A stretch of DNA of 47,866 nucleotides, from positions 1 to 47,866 of the forward strand of contig JAEDFO010000011.1 of NCBI GenBank assembly GCA_016292745.1. Direction: 5' to 3'. The notes beneath the pieces were generated by a model. That model made no database searches. It had not been told where the DNA came from and was given only the letters and a program-made list of their open reading frames with translations. The DNA is from Muribaculaceae bacterium (GTDB lineage: Bacteria; Bacteroidota; Bacteroidia; Bacteroidales; Muribaculaceae). A program made the translations under genes and the position numbers. Below, one piece after another: positions 34,041 through 41,817 of this stretch (positions are counted from its first letter, which is position 1; the number at the start of each line of letters is the position of its first letter).

Positions 34041-35846
34041 TCAGTTAGAAGCTCCGTTTTCCCAACCCGGGTTCTGTGAGATGTTGGGGTTACGGGTTAT
34101 AACCATAGCAGGTATCGGGTAGAGATACTGCTTGTCGGCAAACACGCGCTTAGCATCTTCCGAGCAGTCCCAAGCAAGGTCGTAACCGTTTCCGACAGGC
34201 ACGAGCTGAACACCGCCGGTTGCAGTGAGGTCGGTGGTAACGGGAACGGCAGCGCAAGTGGCTTTGTATTTATCCCAATCGATTGCAGCCTTTGCTTGTT
34301 CGAGACCTTCGTCGCTGGTGTAGTAAATCACGTCGGGCGTACCGTTGCGGTCAACGTCGAGAGCCTTGTTGATTTCGGTGATGTGCATACCCGTCCAGCG
34401 GTTGAGCAGCAGATGTCCGGCTTTCCAGCGGCGGATATCGTCCCAACGACGTCCTTCGAAGCAAAGTTCGATACCGCGTTCGCGGCGAACTTCGAGGATG
34501 TTGATGTCGGAGATAGATGGGAAGTAGTTCTGCTGGAAGTATGAGTCGACCTTAGAAGGCTTCGAGCCTACAACGCCAGCGCGCTGTCGGAGAGCGCCGA
34601 TGGTCTTGTTCCAGTCGTCGTCGGAGAGCTGACCGAGTTCGGCTTTAGCCTCGGCATAGTTGAGGAGTACTTCGGCATATCGGAATAGCGGCATAGAGTT
34701 GGTGTTGAGCTTAGTGAGGTCGCCAGCCTTTGAGTCGACGCTGAGTTTCATTGGGTGGTAACCGATACGAGCGAAGCTCTGGAAGTCAGGGAGAGCCACT
34801 GCTCCTTCGCGAACATAACCTGGATAGCGCATAGAGGCGCTCATACGTGCGTCGCGGTCCTGGAATTCGGTGTAGAAGTCGTCGTTTTCGTAACCGGCCT
34901 TGTCGGTGTAAGGAGTACCGTCCTTCATAAGGTAAGTGTTGACGAAAGTGCGGACGAAGTTAGGACAAACGCCGTATGAAGCCACGTTCCATTGCCAGTT
35001 GGCCTGGTGGTACATGTTCAGGGCAGCAGACGAAGCCACGCACATAATTATTTCGGCAGCTTTCGGAGCGTCGCTGGTGAAAAGGTTACGATAGCTCTTC
35101 TCGCCGTCGGCAGTATAAAGCGAATAACCGCCGTTGTCCATAAGATACTTAGCCGATTCGGCAGCGCGCTGCAACCAAGTTTCGGCCGAAGTTGCAAGGT
35201 TAAGGTTGTGATATTTTCGGTAAGTGCCTTCGAAGAGAGCGATGCGCGAAGCCAGAGCGTAGGCAGCCCACTTTGTAACGTAAGTGCAAGTGTTCTCCTT
35301 TGCCTGCGAGATGTGTTCCTGAGCATATTTCAGGTCGTTCCACACATTTTCCATCACGAGTTCGCGAGAGTCGCGAGGTGCATATAGTTCTTCGTCTTCG
35401 GGCTGGAGAGGACGGTCGATCCAGGGCACATCGCCATAGGTTTTCACCTTGTCGAAGTAGAAGTAAGCACGGAAGAAACGACCGATGCCGAGATAGTTCT
35501 CGATAACGCTCTTATCGAGAGAAGAGTTCTCGCAGTTAACGATGAAGTAGTTGATGTTACGCAGAGCGGTCCAGCTCCAGCTGGTAGCGTTCGACTCGTT
35601 GTAAGCACCCTTCATGATGAACACATCGATAGAAGTGCGCGAGAAGAAGTCGGTTAGCGAGACGTCGGACTGCTGGACGCCGTCGGCTGTAGGTAGGTTG
35701 TCGTATAGCGAAAGCGAGTAAGCTTTCAAGCCGTCGGCAGAGCCGAAAACGGCGTCTTTATCGGTCTCGGTAATAGGAGACTCTTCCAAATCGCAAGAGC
35801 ACAAGGCAATGAGAGCGGTAAGGAATAAATATGATAATTTTTTCAT
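34041..35846 (-). CDS. SusD/RagB-family lipoprotein (second pair)
   Basis: 601 residues; lipobox LIALCSC followed by DLEE. SusD features: FFRAYFYFDKVKTYGDVPWI in the helical N-terminal part, PLFRYAEVLLNYAEAKAELG, RRERGIELCFEGRRWDDIRR, and the terminal YLYPIPAMVITRNPNISQNP followed by GW. It would act as the lid of the SusC channel encoded 13 nt upstream. No hydrolase of a glycan type follows; the operon partner is a PHP phosphoesterase, so the ligand may be phosphorylated rather than a simple glycan (inference). Confidence 0.95.
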   Translation of the reverse strand: MKKLSYLFLTALIALCSCDLEESPITETDKDAVFGSADGLKAYSLSLYDNLPTADGVQQSDVSLTDFFSRTSIDVFIMKGAYNESNATSWSWTALRNINYFIVNCENSSLDKSVIENYLGIGRFFRAYFYFDKVKTYGDVPWIDRPLQPEDEELYAPRDSRELVMENVWNDLKYAQEHISQAKENTCTYVTKWAAYALASRIALFEGTYRKYHNLNLATSAETWLQRAAESAKYLMDNGGYSLYTADGEKSYRNLFTSDAPKAAEIIMCVASSAALNMYHQANWQWNVASYGVCPNFVRTFVNTYLMKDGTPYTDKAGYENDDFYTEFQDRDARMSASMRYPGYVREGAVALPDFQSFARIGYHPMKLSVDSKAGDLTKLNTNSMPLFRYAEVLLNYAEAKAELGQLSDDDWNKTIGALRQRAGVVGSKPSKVDSYFQQNYFPSISDINILEVRRERGIELCFEGRRWDDIRRWKAGHLLLNRWTGMHITEINKALDVDRNGTPDVIYYTSDEGLEQAKAAIDWDKYKATCAAVPVTTDLTATGGVQLVPVGNGYDLAWDCSEDAKRVFADKQYLYPIPAMVITRNPNISQNPGWENGASN

Positions 35847-35859
35847 GATTGAAGCGAAA

Positions 35860-38800
35860 TTAGAAAGTTACAGAAAGTCCGAGGGTGAGAGATTTGAGCA
35901 GAGGATAGCTGTTACCCGATCCTTGAGAGTTGTTACTCATATCGGTATCGGTATCGCCGGTGATGCTCATCACGTCGAAGCCCTTCACGCGCTTGTAGAG
36001 AGGCGACCAGCTCCAGAGGTTTTCGCCGGTGAGGTAAATCTTGGCGTCCTGTACGAAAATGTGACGCAGGAGCGACTTAGGCAGGTTGTAACCGAACTGG
36101 AGGTTTTTGAGACGGATGTAAGCCACGTTCTGGATGTAACGGTCGTTGTAGAAGTTAGCGCCGCCGCGGCCACAAGCCATGTTGTAGGTGCTGTAACGCG
36201 GCAGGTAAGCATCAGGATTGTCCTCGGTCCAGTAGTTTCCGATGTGCCAAGAAGGAACGTTGTTGTACGGGCGGTTATACTGCCCCCAGAATGCCGACGA
36301 TTCCATTGTAGGATACCAGTTTTGCTTTCCAACGCCGGTGAAAGTTGCACCGAGGAAGAAGTTTTTCCAGTCGATGTCGAAACCGAACGAGAACTGATAG
36401 CGCGGGAGGCTGTTGCCGATGATTTTGCGGTCGCCAGGATTGCCGACGGTGTTGTCGCCATAGTCGATACGGCCGTTGCCGTTAGAGTCGACAAACTTCA
36501 CGTCGCCGGCGTGCCAAGTCTTGTTGGCCGAAGAGCTCATGATAGTGTTCACATAGCCTTGAGTTTCAGCATCGCTCTGGAATAGGCCGTCGGTGGTGTA
36601 ACCCCACATTTCGCCGAGAGTCATGCCCTCGTAGTAGTCGCTGAGGTTCTTGTTGGGGTTGTTGTACTTGTCGATTTTGCTGAAGTTGTCGTAAACCGAA
36701 GCGCGAACGCTGTAGCGGAATGGGCTGTCGGCCAGATTGAAGCTGTTACGGTAAGCGACGGTGATTTCCCAACCGCGGGTGGTCATGTCGGCATAGTTAC
36801 CTTTAGGCGAGCTTGCACCGAACACATCGGGGAGAGTCATACCCACGGTGTACATGTCCTTGGTTTTGCGCACATAGTAGTCGGCGCTGATAGTGAGAGC
36901 ACCCTTGGGGAGGAATGCAGCATCGAAACCGATGTTCCAGTTGGTAGCAGTTTCCCAAGTGAGGCTTTCAGGCTTCACCGAAGGCACGCTGGTGATATAG
37001 TTCTGCTGGCCACCGATAATACGGCTTTGCTTGGTGAAGTTAAGGAGTTCGAGGTAGCTGTAAGGAGTAACGTTACCGTTGCCGAGCGAGCCGTAAGAAC
37101 CGCGGAGCTTGAGGTTGCTGACAGCGTTAGTGCTGACGTTGTTTTTGAAGAAAGGCTCTTCAGATATACGCCAACCAGCCGAAACCGAAGGGAAGAAAGC
37201 CCATTTGTCGTTTTTCGGGAATTTCGACGAGCCGTCGTAACGGCCGTTAACCTCGAGGAGGTAACGGTTGTCGTAGGCATAGTTCATACGGAAGAACATG
37301 CCGGCAGTTTCCCACTTCCAGTAGGATTCGCCCACGCCGATGTTGTCGCCGATAGCGAGAGCGATAGAACCGGCTTCGGCCATAAGCAGACCGTTACGGC
37401 TCATTGAGCTGGAATCGTAGTTGCTGTTCTCGTAGTTGTAACCAATCATGCCTTTGAAGTAGTGAACATCGTTGAAGGTGTTCTCGTAGTCGGCATAAAT
37501 GTTAACAGCGTTGTACTTTTGTACGATGTCGCCCTTAGCCACGGAGTTGGTTCCGGCACGCTTGCTTGAAGCGCCGACGCTTTCGCTGAAGTATACGTCG
37601 TAGTTCTTGGTAAGGGTGTTAGTGTTCGACTGGCGATAAGTGTAGTCGCCATTAACATGAATCTGGTCGTTGAGGAAAGATGCCGAGAAGCTTGCGGTGT
37701 TTCGGAACAGGCTTGTCTCGCGGTCTTTGAAGTTGTTACCGTCGGCAAAAGCACCCATAGTTGCACCCATCGACTTGGTGTAAGTACCGTCGGGGTTGAA
37801 CAGCGGCATAGTTGGGAATGCAGTAAGCTCGATGAAGCGGTTAACAATCCAAGCGCTGCTGACAACGGTAGGCATGTGGCTCTTATTGGTGGAGTATTCC
37901 ATGTTGTTGCTCACCTTCAACCAGTTAGTGAGTTTGAGCGAGCCCTTTGCACGGAGGTTTGTAGAACGATAAGTGTCGGGGTTGAAGTTGTAGAGACCAT
38001 CATATTTGTAGTAACGGCCAGAGATGTAGAAATCAGCCTTTTCGTTACCGCCCGAGATAGTAACGTTGTGGTCCTGAGCGAAAGTGCTGTCCTTGTAGAG
38101 TTCATCGTACCAGTCGGTGTTACCGTAGTAAATGTACTTTCCTTGCTCGTTGATTTCCACTGGGTTGTTGTTACCGGCAGCACGGCGAGCCTTGAATTCC
38201 TCGAGCCAAGCGTCGGAGTAGCTTTGGAAACCGTTGAGAGCAGTAGGCACCGTACCGTAGTAGTTATACCAAGCGCTGCGGAAGTGTTCGGCAAACTCGA
38301 TACCGTCGGTTACGTAGTCAGGAGTCTTGGTAGGGCTCTGGAAACTGAAGTTACCGGTATAGTTAACCGAAGTGCGTTCTTTCTTTGCGTTTTTGGTGGT
38401 TATGAGCACAACTCCGAAAGTACCGCGGGCACCGTAGATAGCGCTTGAAGAAGCATCCTTAAGGACGCTGACGCTTTCGATGTCGTTAGGGTTGAGCATC
38501 GAGATATCGCTTTCCACACCGTCGATGAGCACGAGGGCATCGCCACCCTGACCAATTGAGCCGGTACCACGCACGTTGAAAGTAGCGGAGCGAGTTGGCT
38601 TACCGTCCTCGAGTTCGAGGTTTAGGTTAGGGATTGCACCTTGGAGAGCCTGCGACACATTGGCCAGCGAGCGGTTTTCGAAAGCTTCTTCGCCAACGCT
38701 CTGCACTGCTCCGGTGAGGTTAACCTTCTTCTGAGTGCCGTAGCCCACCACAACCACTTCGTTGAGCATTTGCGATGACTCCTTGAGCACAATTTTCATT

Positions 38801-39084
38801 GGAGTTTTCTGCGATTTCACCTTCAGCGGATTGAAACCGATATACGACACTTCGAGCATCTGCTCGCCATCGATGGTGAAGGTGAAGTTTCCGTTGAAGT
38901 CGGTAGCGGTACCAACTGAAGGATTGTTTGCAACTTTAACGGTAGCACCGATAATCGGGTCACCGTTGGCATCGGTCACCGTACCCGTAACAGTAGAGCG
39001 CTGAGCCCAGGCTGCAGTGACAACGAACAGGCATATCACAGCGGATAGAATCCGTTTGAAGCCATTGGATGATTGCTGTTTCAT
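35860..39084 (-). CDS. SusC/RagA-family TonB-dependent transporter (second pair)
   Basis: 1074 residues; signal peptide to about residue 28 (FKRILSAVICLFVVTAAWAQ). Carboxypeptidase-regulatory-like domain (TVTGTVTDANGDPIIGATVK), TonB/plug region (EVVVVGYGTQKKVNLTGAVQ, RGTGSIGQGGDALVLIDGVE), barrel to the C-terminus (LLKSLTLGLSVTF). It imports the ligand captured by its SusD partner. It lies 45 nt after the PHP gene and 13 nt before susD, all minus strand, so a PHP-SusC-SusD transcript is likely. It differs clearly from the SusC at 18261-21386, so this is a separate uptake system. Confidence 0.95.
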   Translation of the reverse strand: MKQQSSNGFKRILSAVICLFVVTAAWAQRSTVTGTVTDANGDPIIGATVKVANNPSVGTATDFNGNFTFTIDGEQMLEVSYIGFNPLKVKSQKTPMKIVLKESSQMLNEVVVVGYGTQKKVNLTGAVQSVGEEAFENRSLANVSQALQGAIPNLNLELEDGKPTRSATFNVRGTGSIGQGGDALVLIDGVESDISMLNPNDIESVSVLKDASSSAIYGARGTFGVVLITTKNAKKERTSVNYTGNFSFQSPTKTPDYVTDGIEFAEHFRSAWYNYYGTVPTALNGFQSYSDAWLEEFKARRAAGNNNPVEINEQGKYIYYGNTDWYDELYKDSTFAQDHNVTISGGNEKADFYISGRYYKYDGLYNFNPDTYRSTNLRAKGSLKLTNWLKVSNNMEYSTNKSHMPTVVSSAWIVNRFIELTAFPTMPLFNPDGTYTKSMGATMGAFADGNNFKDRETSLFRNTASFSASFLNDQIHVNGDYTYRQSNTNTLTKNYDVYFSESVGASSKRAGTNSVAKGDIVQKYNAVNIYADYENTFNDVHYFKGMIGYNYENSNYDSSSMSRNGLLMAEAGSIALAIGDNIGVGESYWKWETAGMFFRMNYAYDNRYLLEVNGRYDGSSKFPKNDKWAFFPSVSAGWRISEEPFFKNNVSTNAVSNLKLRGSYGSLGNGNVTPYSYLELLNFTKQSRIIGGQQNYITSVPSVKPESLTWETATNWNIGFDAAFLPKGALTISADYYVRKTKDMYTVGMTLPDVFGASSPKGNYADMTTRGWEITVAYRNSFNLADSPFRYSVRASVYDNFSKIDKYNNPNKNLSDYYEGMTLGEMWGYTTDGLFQSDAETQGYVNTIMSSSANKTWHAGDVKFVDSNGNGRIDYGDNTVGNPGDRKIIGNSLPRYQFSFGFDIDWKNFFLGATFTGVGKQNWYPTMESSAFWGQYNRPYNNVPSWHIGNYWTEDNPDAYLPRYSTYNMACGRGGANFYNDRYIQNVAYIRLKNLQFGYNLPKSLLRHIFVQDAKIYLTGENLWSWSPLYKRVKGFDVMSITGDTDTDMSNNSQGSGNSYPLLKSLTLGLSVTF

Positions 39085-39129
39085 TGTGGATTGTTGATTT
39101 GTGATTTATAATTTGATTGGTTGCATGTC

Positions 39130-40215
39130 TCAGAAATTGTAGCTATAGTCGATGCCACGGTTAGGTGCCGCAAGCAGATTAGTCACCTGGAAATTAATCA
39201 CCCGTTCAGAGATGTCCTCGGGATGATAAATGGCAATAGTCTGCTGGCTTTGTGGCTTAATTGTGAGGGTGCGGAAGTATTCAATGCGCTTGTCGTGTTC
39301 GGTTTTCTTGAGGTAGAACGGGATGTCGGAATTGTTCTTCACCACGATTACACACTTTTTCGGCGAGCGTGTAATTTTCACAATCTCGATAGATTTTTCG
39401 AAGAATTCGCGCAGATAAGGCTCGTAGCTCACCAGCAGGTCGCCCACCCACACCATGGTTCGTTTCTGCTCGAGAGCTTCGCGTACAGCGTCGATAGAGC
39501 GTTCACGAGCCAGGACGAAAGTCATCACACGATGCTCGCCCTTTGTGAAGTCCTTCTCCATGCAGACAGGATTGTGCGAATCGCTGTTTCCGAGCATTGT
39601 GAGGTTCTTTTCGAGGCACCAAGCGTGAGCTTCGGGGAAATATGTCGAAGCGTTGGCCACCTCGATTCCCTGCATCCAACCGTTGTTAAGGATTTCGGTG
39701 TGTTCGGGCCACCAGAGGGTAGTGTCGGGCTGCTGACGTGCCCATCCCGGATGGTTCCAGAACATGAAAGCGTTCTGCTTCTTGGCCTGACGGAAAGCTT
39801 CGCGCCACTCCTTCTGCACACAGGGGTTACAATCGGAGAGGAAAATGGCGTTGTTGTGTCCTGGAGGCATATCGCGGGTGATTTCGCCGCCGCGAATCAC
39901 CAGAATGCCGTTGGCATCGCCGGCAGCCTTGGCAATGTCGTAGCTGCGGTTATAGTCGGCATTGATTTCCTCGTGGCGATATTCTAAATGGTCGGCGATG
40001 GTGATAACATCGAGACCCTCGCGCAGCGCCTCCTCAACCCGCAAATCGGGCCATACTGCAGCGTCGGAAAAACATGTGTGAAGGTGGAAATCGCATTTCA
40101 GAGTGGTGAAGCCGGCAATGTCGGGGACATGAATCTGCCGACGAATCTGAGCATGCGATGCCATTGCAAGCACTAAGGCTGCAACGAGCGTCAGAGTGGA
40201 TATAATTCTTTTCAT
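39130..40215 (-). CDS. Secreted PHP-domain phosphoesterase next to SusC/SusD
   Basis: 361 residues from ATG 40215, which gives the signal peptide MKRIISTLTLVAALVLAMAS; an in-frame ATG at 40335 would put 40 unrelated residues in front. PHP metal-binding motifs: CDFHLHTCFSDA, ITIADHLEYRH, GGEITR, FWNHPGW and NSDSHN, with spacing like the truncated paralogue at 1-1133. The C-terminal ~100 residues form a small beta domain (KCVIVVKNNSDIPFYLKK). Secreted PHP enzymes cleave phosphomono- or diesters with divalent metals. Being first in a SusC/SusD operon suggests it acts in the periplasm on an imported phosphodiester compound. Substrate not determinable. Confidence 0.88.
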   Translation of the reverse strand: MKRIISTLTLVAALVLAMASHAQIRRQIHVPDIAGFTTLKCDFHLHTCFSDAAVWPDLRVEEALREGLDVITIADHLEYRHEEINADYNRSYDIAKAAGDANGILVIRGGEITRDMPPGHNNAIFLSDCNPCVQKEWREAFRQAKKQNAFMFWNHPGWARQQPDTTLWWPEHTEILNNGWMQGIEVANASTYFPEAHAWCLEKNLTMLGNSDSHNPVCMEKDFTKGEHRVMTFVLARERSIDAVREALEQKRTMVWVGDLLVSYEPYLREFFEKSIEIVKITRSPKKCVIVVKNNSDIPFYLKKTEHDKRIEYFRTLTIKPQSQQTIAIYHPEDISERVINFQVTNLLAAPNRGIDYSYNF

Positions 40216-40745
40216 ATTTATATTTGGTCTGAGAACAATTCTATACATTATATATGAGGATGCGCCCATGTGCGCAACAAACCGATAGCAAAGTAACAAA
40301 TGTCGGACGGCTTTAATATTAAATTTTTGTAACATTGCCGCTGCAATGATGGTTTCGATTCAGGTTAAGCCGTATTATGTTTCGCTTGATATTACTTTCG
40401 GTAAAATATCAGAATGTTACTTTTCACAAATTTAAATAGAAAAATCTTGATTTATATCAATAAAAATTCGAAGTTTCTGTTAAATATATTGAATTTTAAT
40501 ATACAATTATTAAACAGAACAAAACATAGGCAAAATTACGATGATAATCGCCAAAAAAGGAGATGCCGAGCTGGTTGCAGCCTTGGCTGGTGTTGACAGC
40601 GAAAGGCGATGGCCATCGAGGTCATCGCCTTTCGTAGGGGAGTTTACGGTGGGCTTAGCCCTTGGCTAAGTGGTCCCTGCGCTTACAGCGCGCTGTGGGC
40701 GGCATCTATGCCGCATCGCTATGGTTTTCCCTGAGCTTGTTACGA
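40216..40745. other. 530-base gap: PHP upstream region and palindromic patch
   Basis: No gene is seen. Near 40275-40300 the minus strand has TTACTTTG (7/8 of the -7 box) for the PHP gene. The middle (40380-40540) is very AT-rich. A perfect 11-bp stem-loop GAAAGGCGATG / CATCGCCTTTC lies at 40601-40633, without a T-run. 40679-40703 repeats, at 21/25, the block that precedes the repeat core at 33.8 kb. Confidence 0.5.
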
Positions 40746-41777
40746 TTACTGCTTCTGAACGGGCTGGTGGAGCATGAGGCGCTCGAGATATTCAGCTGCC
40801 ACTTCAGGAGCCACTACAAGCTTCATCATCAAGTCCTTACCGTTTGGGTCCGGGGTCCAGGTGTTCACACCATGCTCGTCGATAACATTAGTGCCGCGAG
40901 TCATCTCGAACAGCCCGCAATCGGGGCGCACGGCAGCGAGGGCAGCTGTTTGATCCCAGCTCATGCGGCCATTAGAGTTGTCCTGTGGAAGGCACATGGT
41001 GAACGTGTCGATAACAGGGCTGCCTGTGATTCCCGACTCGACAAGGCGCTTACCGGTGAGGATTGCGTTGCCAAGTTCAAACGGGCTGTAAACCACCTCG
41101 CCCGGCCAGTTGTTCAAGGCATTCTGGGCGGCGATTGAGTCGGTTATAAGGTTGAATTCGCGGCCTGAGGTTTCGGCGCCACCCATCACAACGAGGCGGC
41201 GTACTTTCTGACGCACGAGGTCGATGCCGGCAAGGGACGAAATGCTATCGGGCTGGGAGTTGATGAGGTTGCTCATATTTGAGAGGAAACCGACGCTGAC
41301 AATAGTAACCGACGAATCGGGCTGCTGCGCAAGCACACGGCGATACATCACGGTAGCGTCTTCGGCATCGGCCGACGAAGCGATGGTGTGCGGAAAACGT
41401 TGAGGCAGGATTTCGGTCCAGCGGTCGCCATTGTGCCAAGTGGTGCGGTCAGGGGCGTCGCCACGCACGCAAGCCACCGGTATTTCCGGGCGGCCGAAAT
41501 AGGTGTTTATCACCTCAATACAAGGTACAGCAGTAGCGCATCGGTTAGACGAAGCTGTTCCGAGAATGCGCACTTCGCCCGAATCGGCAAGGCAATGGAG
41601 GATTGCCAAAGCACCCACATCGTCGTAGTCGGGCGCCATGTCGGTGTCGAAAATCAGGTTTACACAATCGTTTTCGGCAACTGACTGAACAGCAGGCTTT
41701 TGCGAGCACGAAGCAACGAAAAGCACTGCCGCTGATGAAACAGCTGCAACAAAGAGCAATTTAAGGGTTTTAATCAT
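40746..41777 (-). CDS. Lipoprotein inosine/uridine-type nucleoside hydrolase
   Basis: 343 residues; lipobox VLFVASC. The N-terminal NLIFDTDMAPDYDDVGAL is the calcium-binding DTDxGxDD-like signature of the IUNH family, slightly altered (DTDMAPDYDD). Further conserved parts are IVSVGFLSNMSNLI, LVVMGG, and EFNLITDSIAAQNALNNWPG. These enzymes hydrolyse the N-glycosidic bond of nucleosides to base and ribose; the lipidation signal places it in the envelope, where it would salvage extracellular nucleosides or a related ribosyl substrate. It starts 40 nt after the rnr stop in the same direction and may be cotranscribed. Confidence 0.85.
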   Translation of the reverse strand: MIKTLKLLFVAAVSSAAVLFVASCSQKPAVQSVAENDCVNLIFDTDMAPDYDDVGALAILHCLADSGEVRILGTASSNRCATAVPCIEVINTYFGRPEIPVACVRGDAPDRTTWHNGDRWTEILPQRFPHTIASSADAEDATVMYRRVLAQQPDSSVTIVSVGFLSNMSNLINSQPDSISSLAGIDLVRQKVRRLVVMGGAETSGREFNLITDSIAAQNALNNWPGEVVYSPFELGNAILTGKRLVESGITGSPVIDTFTMCLPQDNSNGRMSWDQTAALAAVRPDCGLFEMTRGTNVIDEHGVNTWTPDPNGKDLMMKLVVAPEVAAEYLERLMLHQPVQKQ

Positions 41778-41817
41778 GGTGAAAATTGGATAAAATGGTT
41801 AATTGGTTGGTTTATTA

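Noticed and set aside
40601..40633. 11-bp stem-loop as a terminator of the nucleoside hydrolase gene
   Set aside because: Too far (over 110 nt) from the stop codon and without a T-run on the minus strand.
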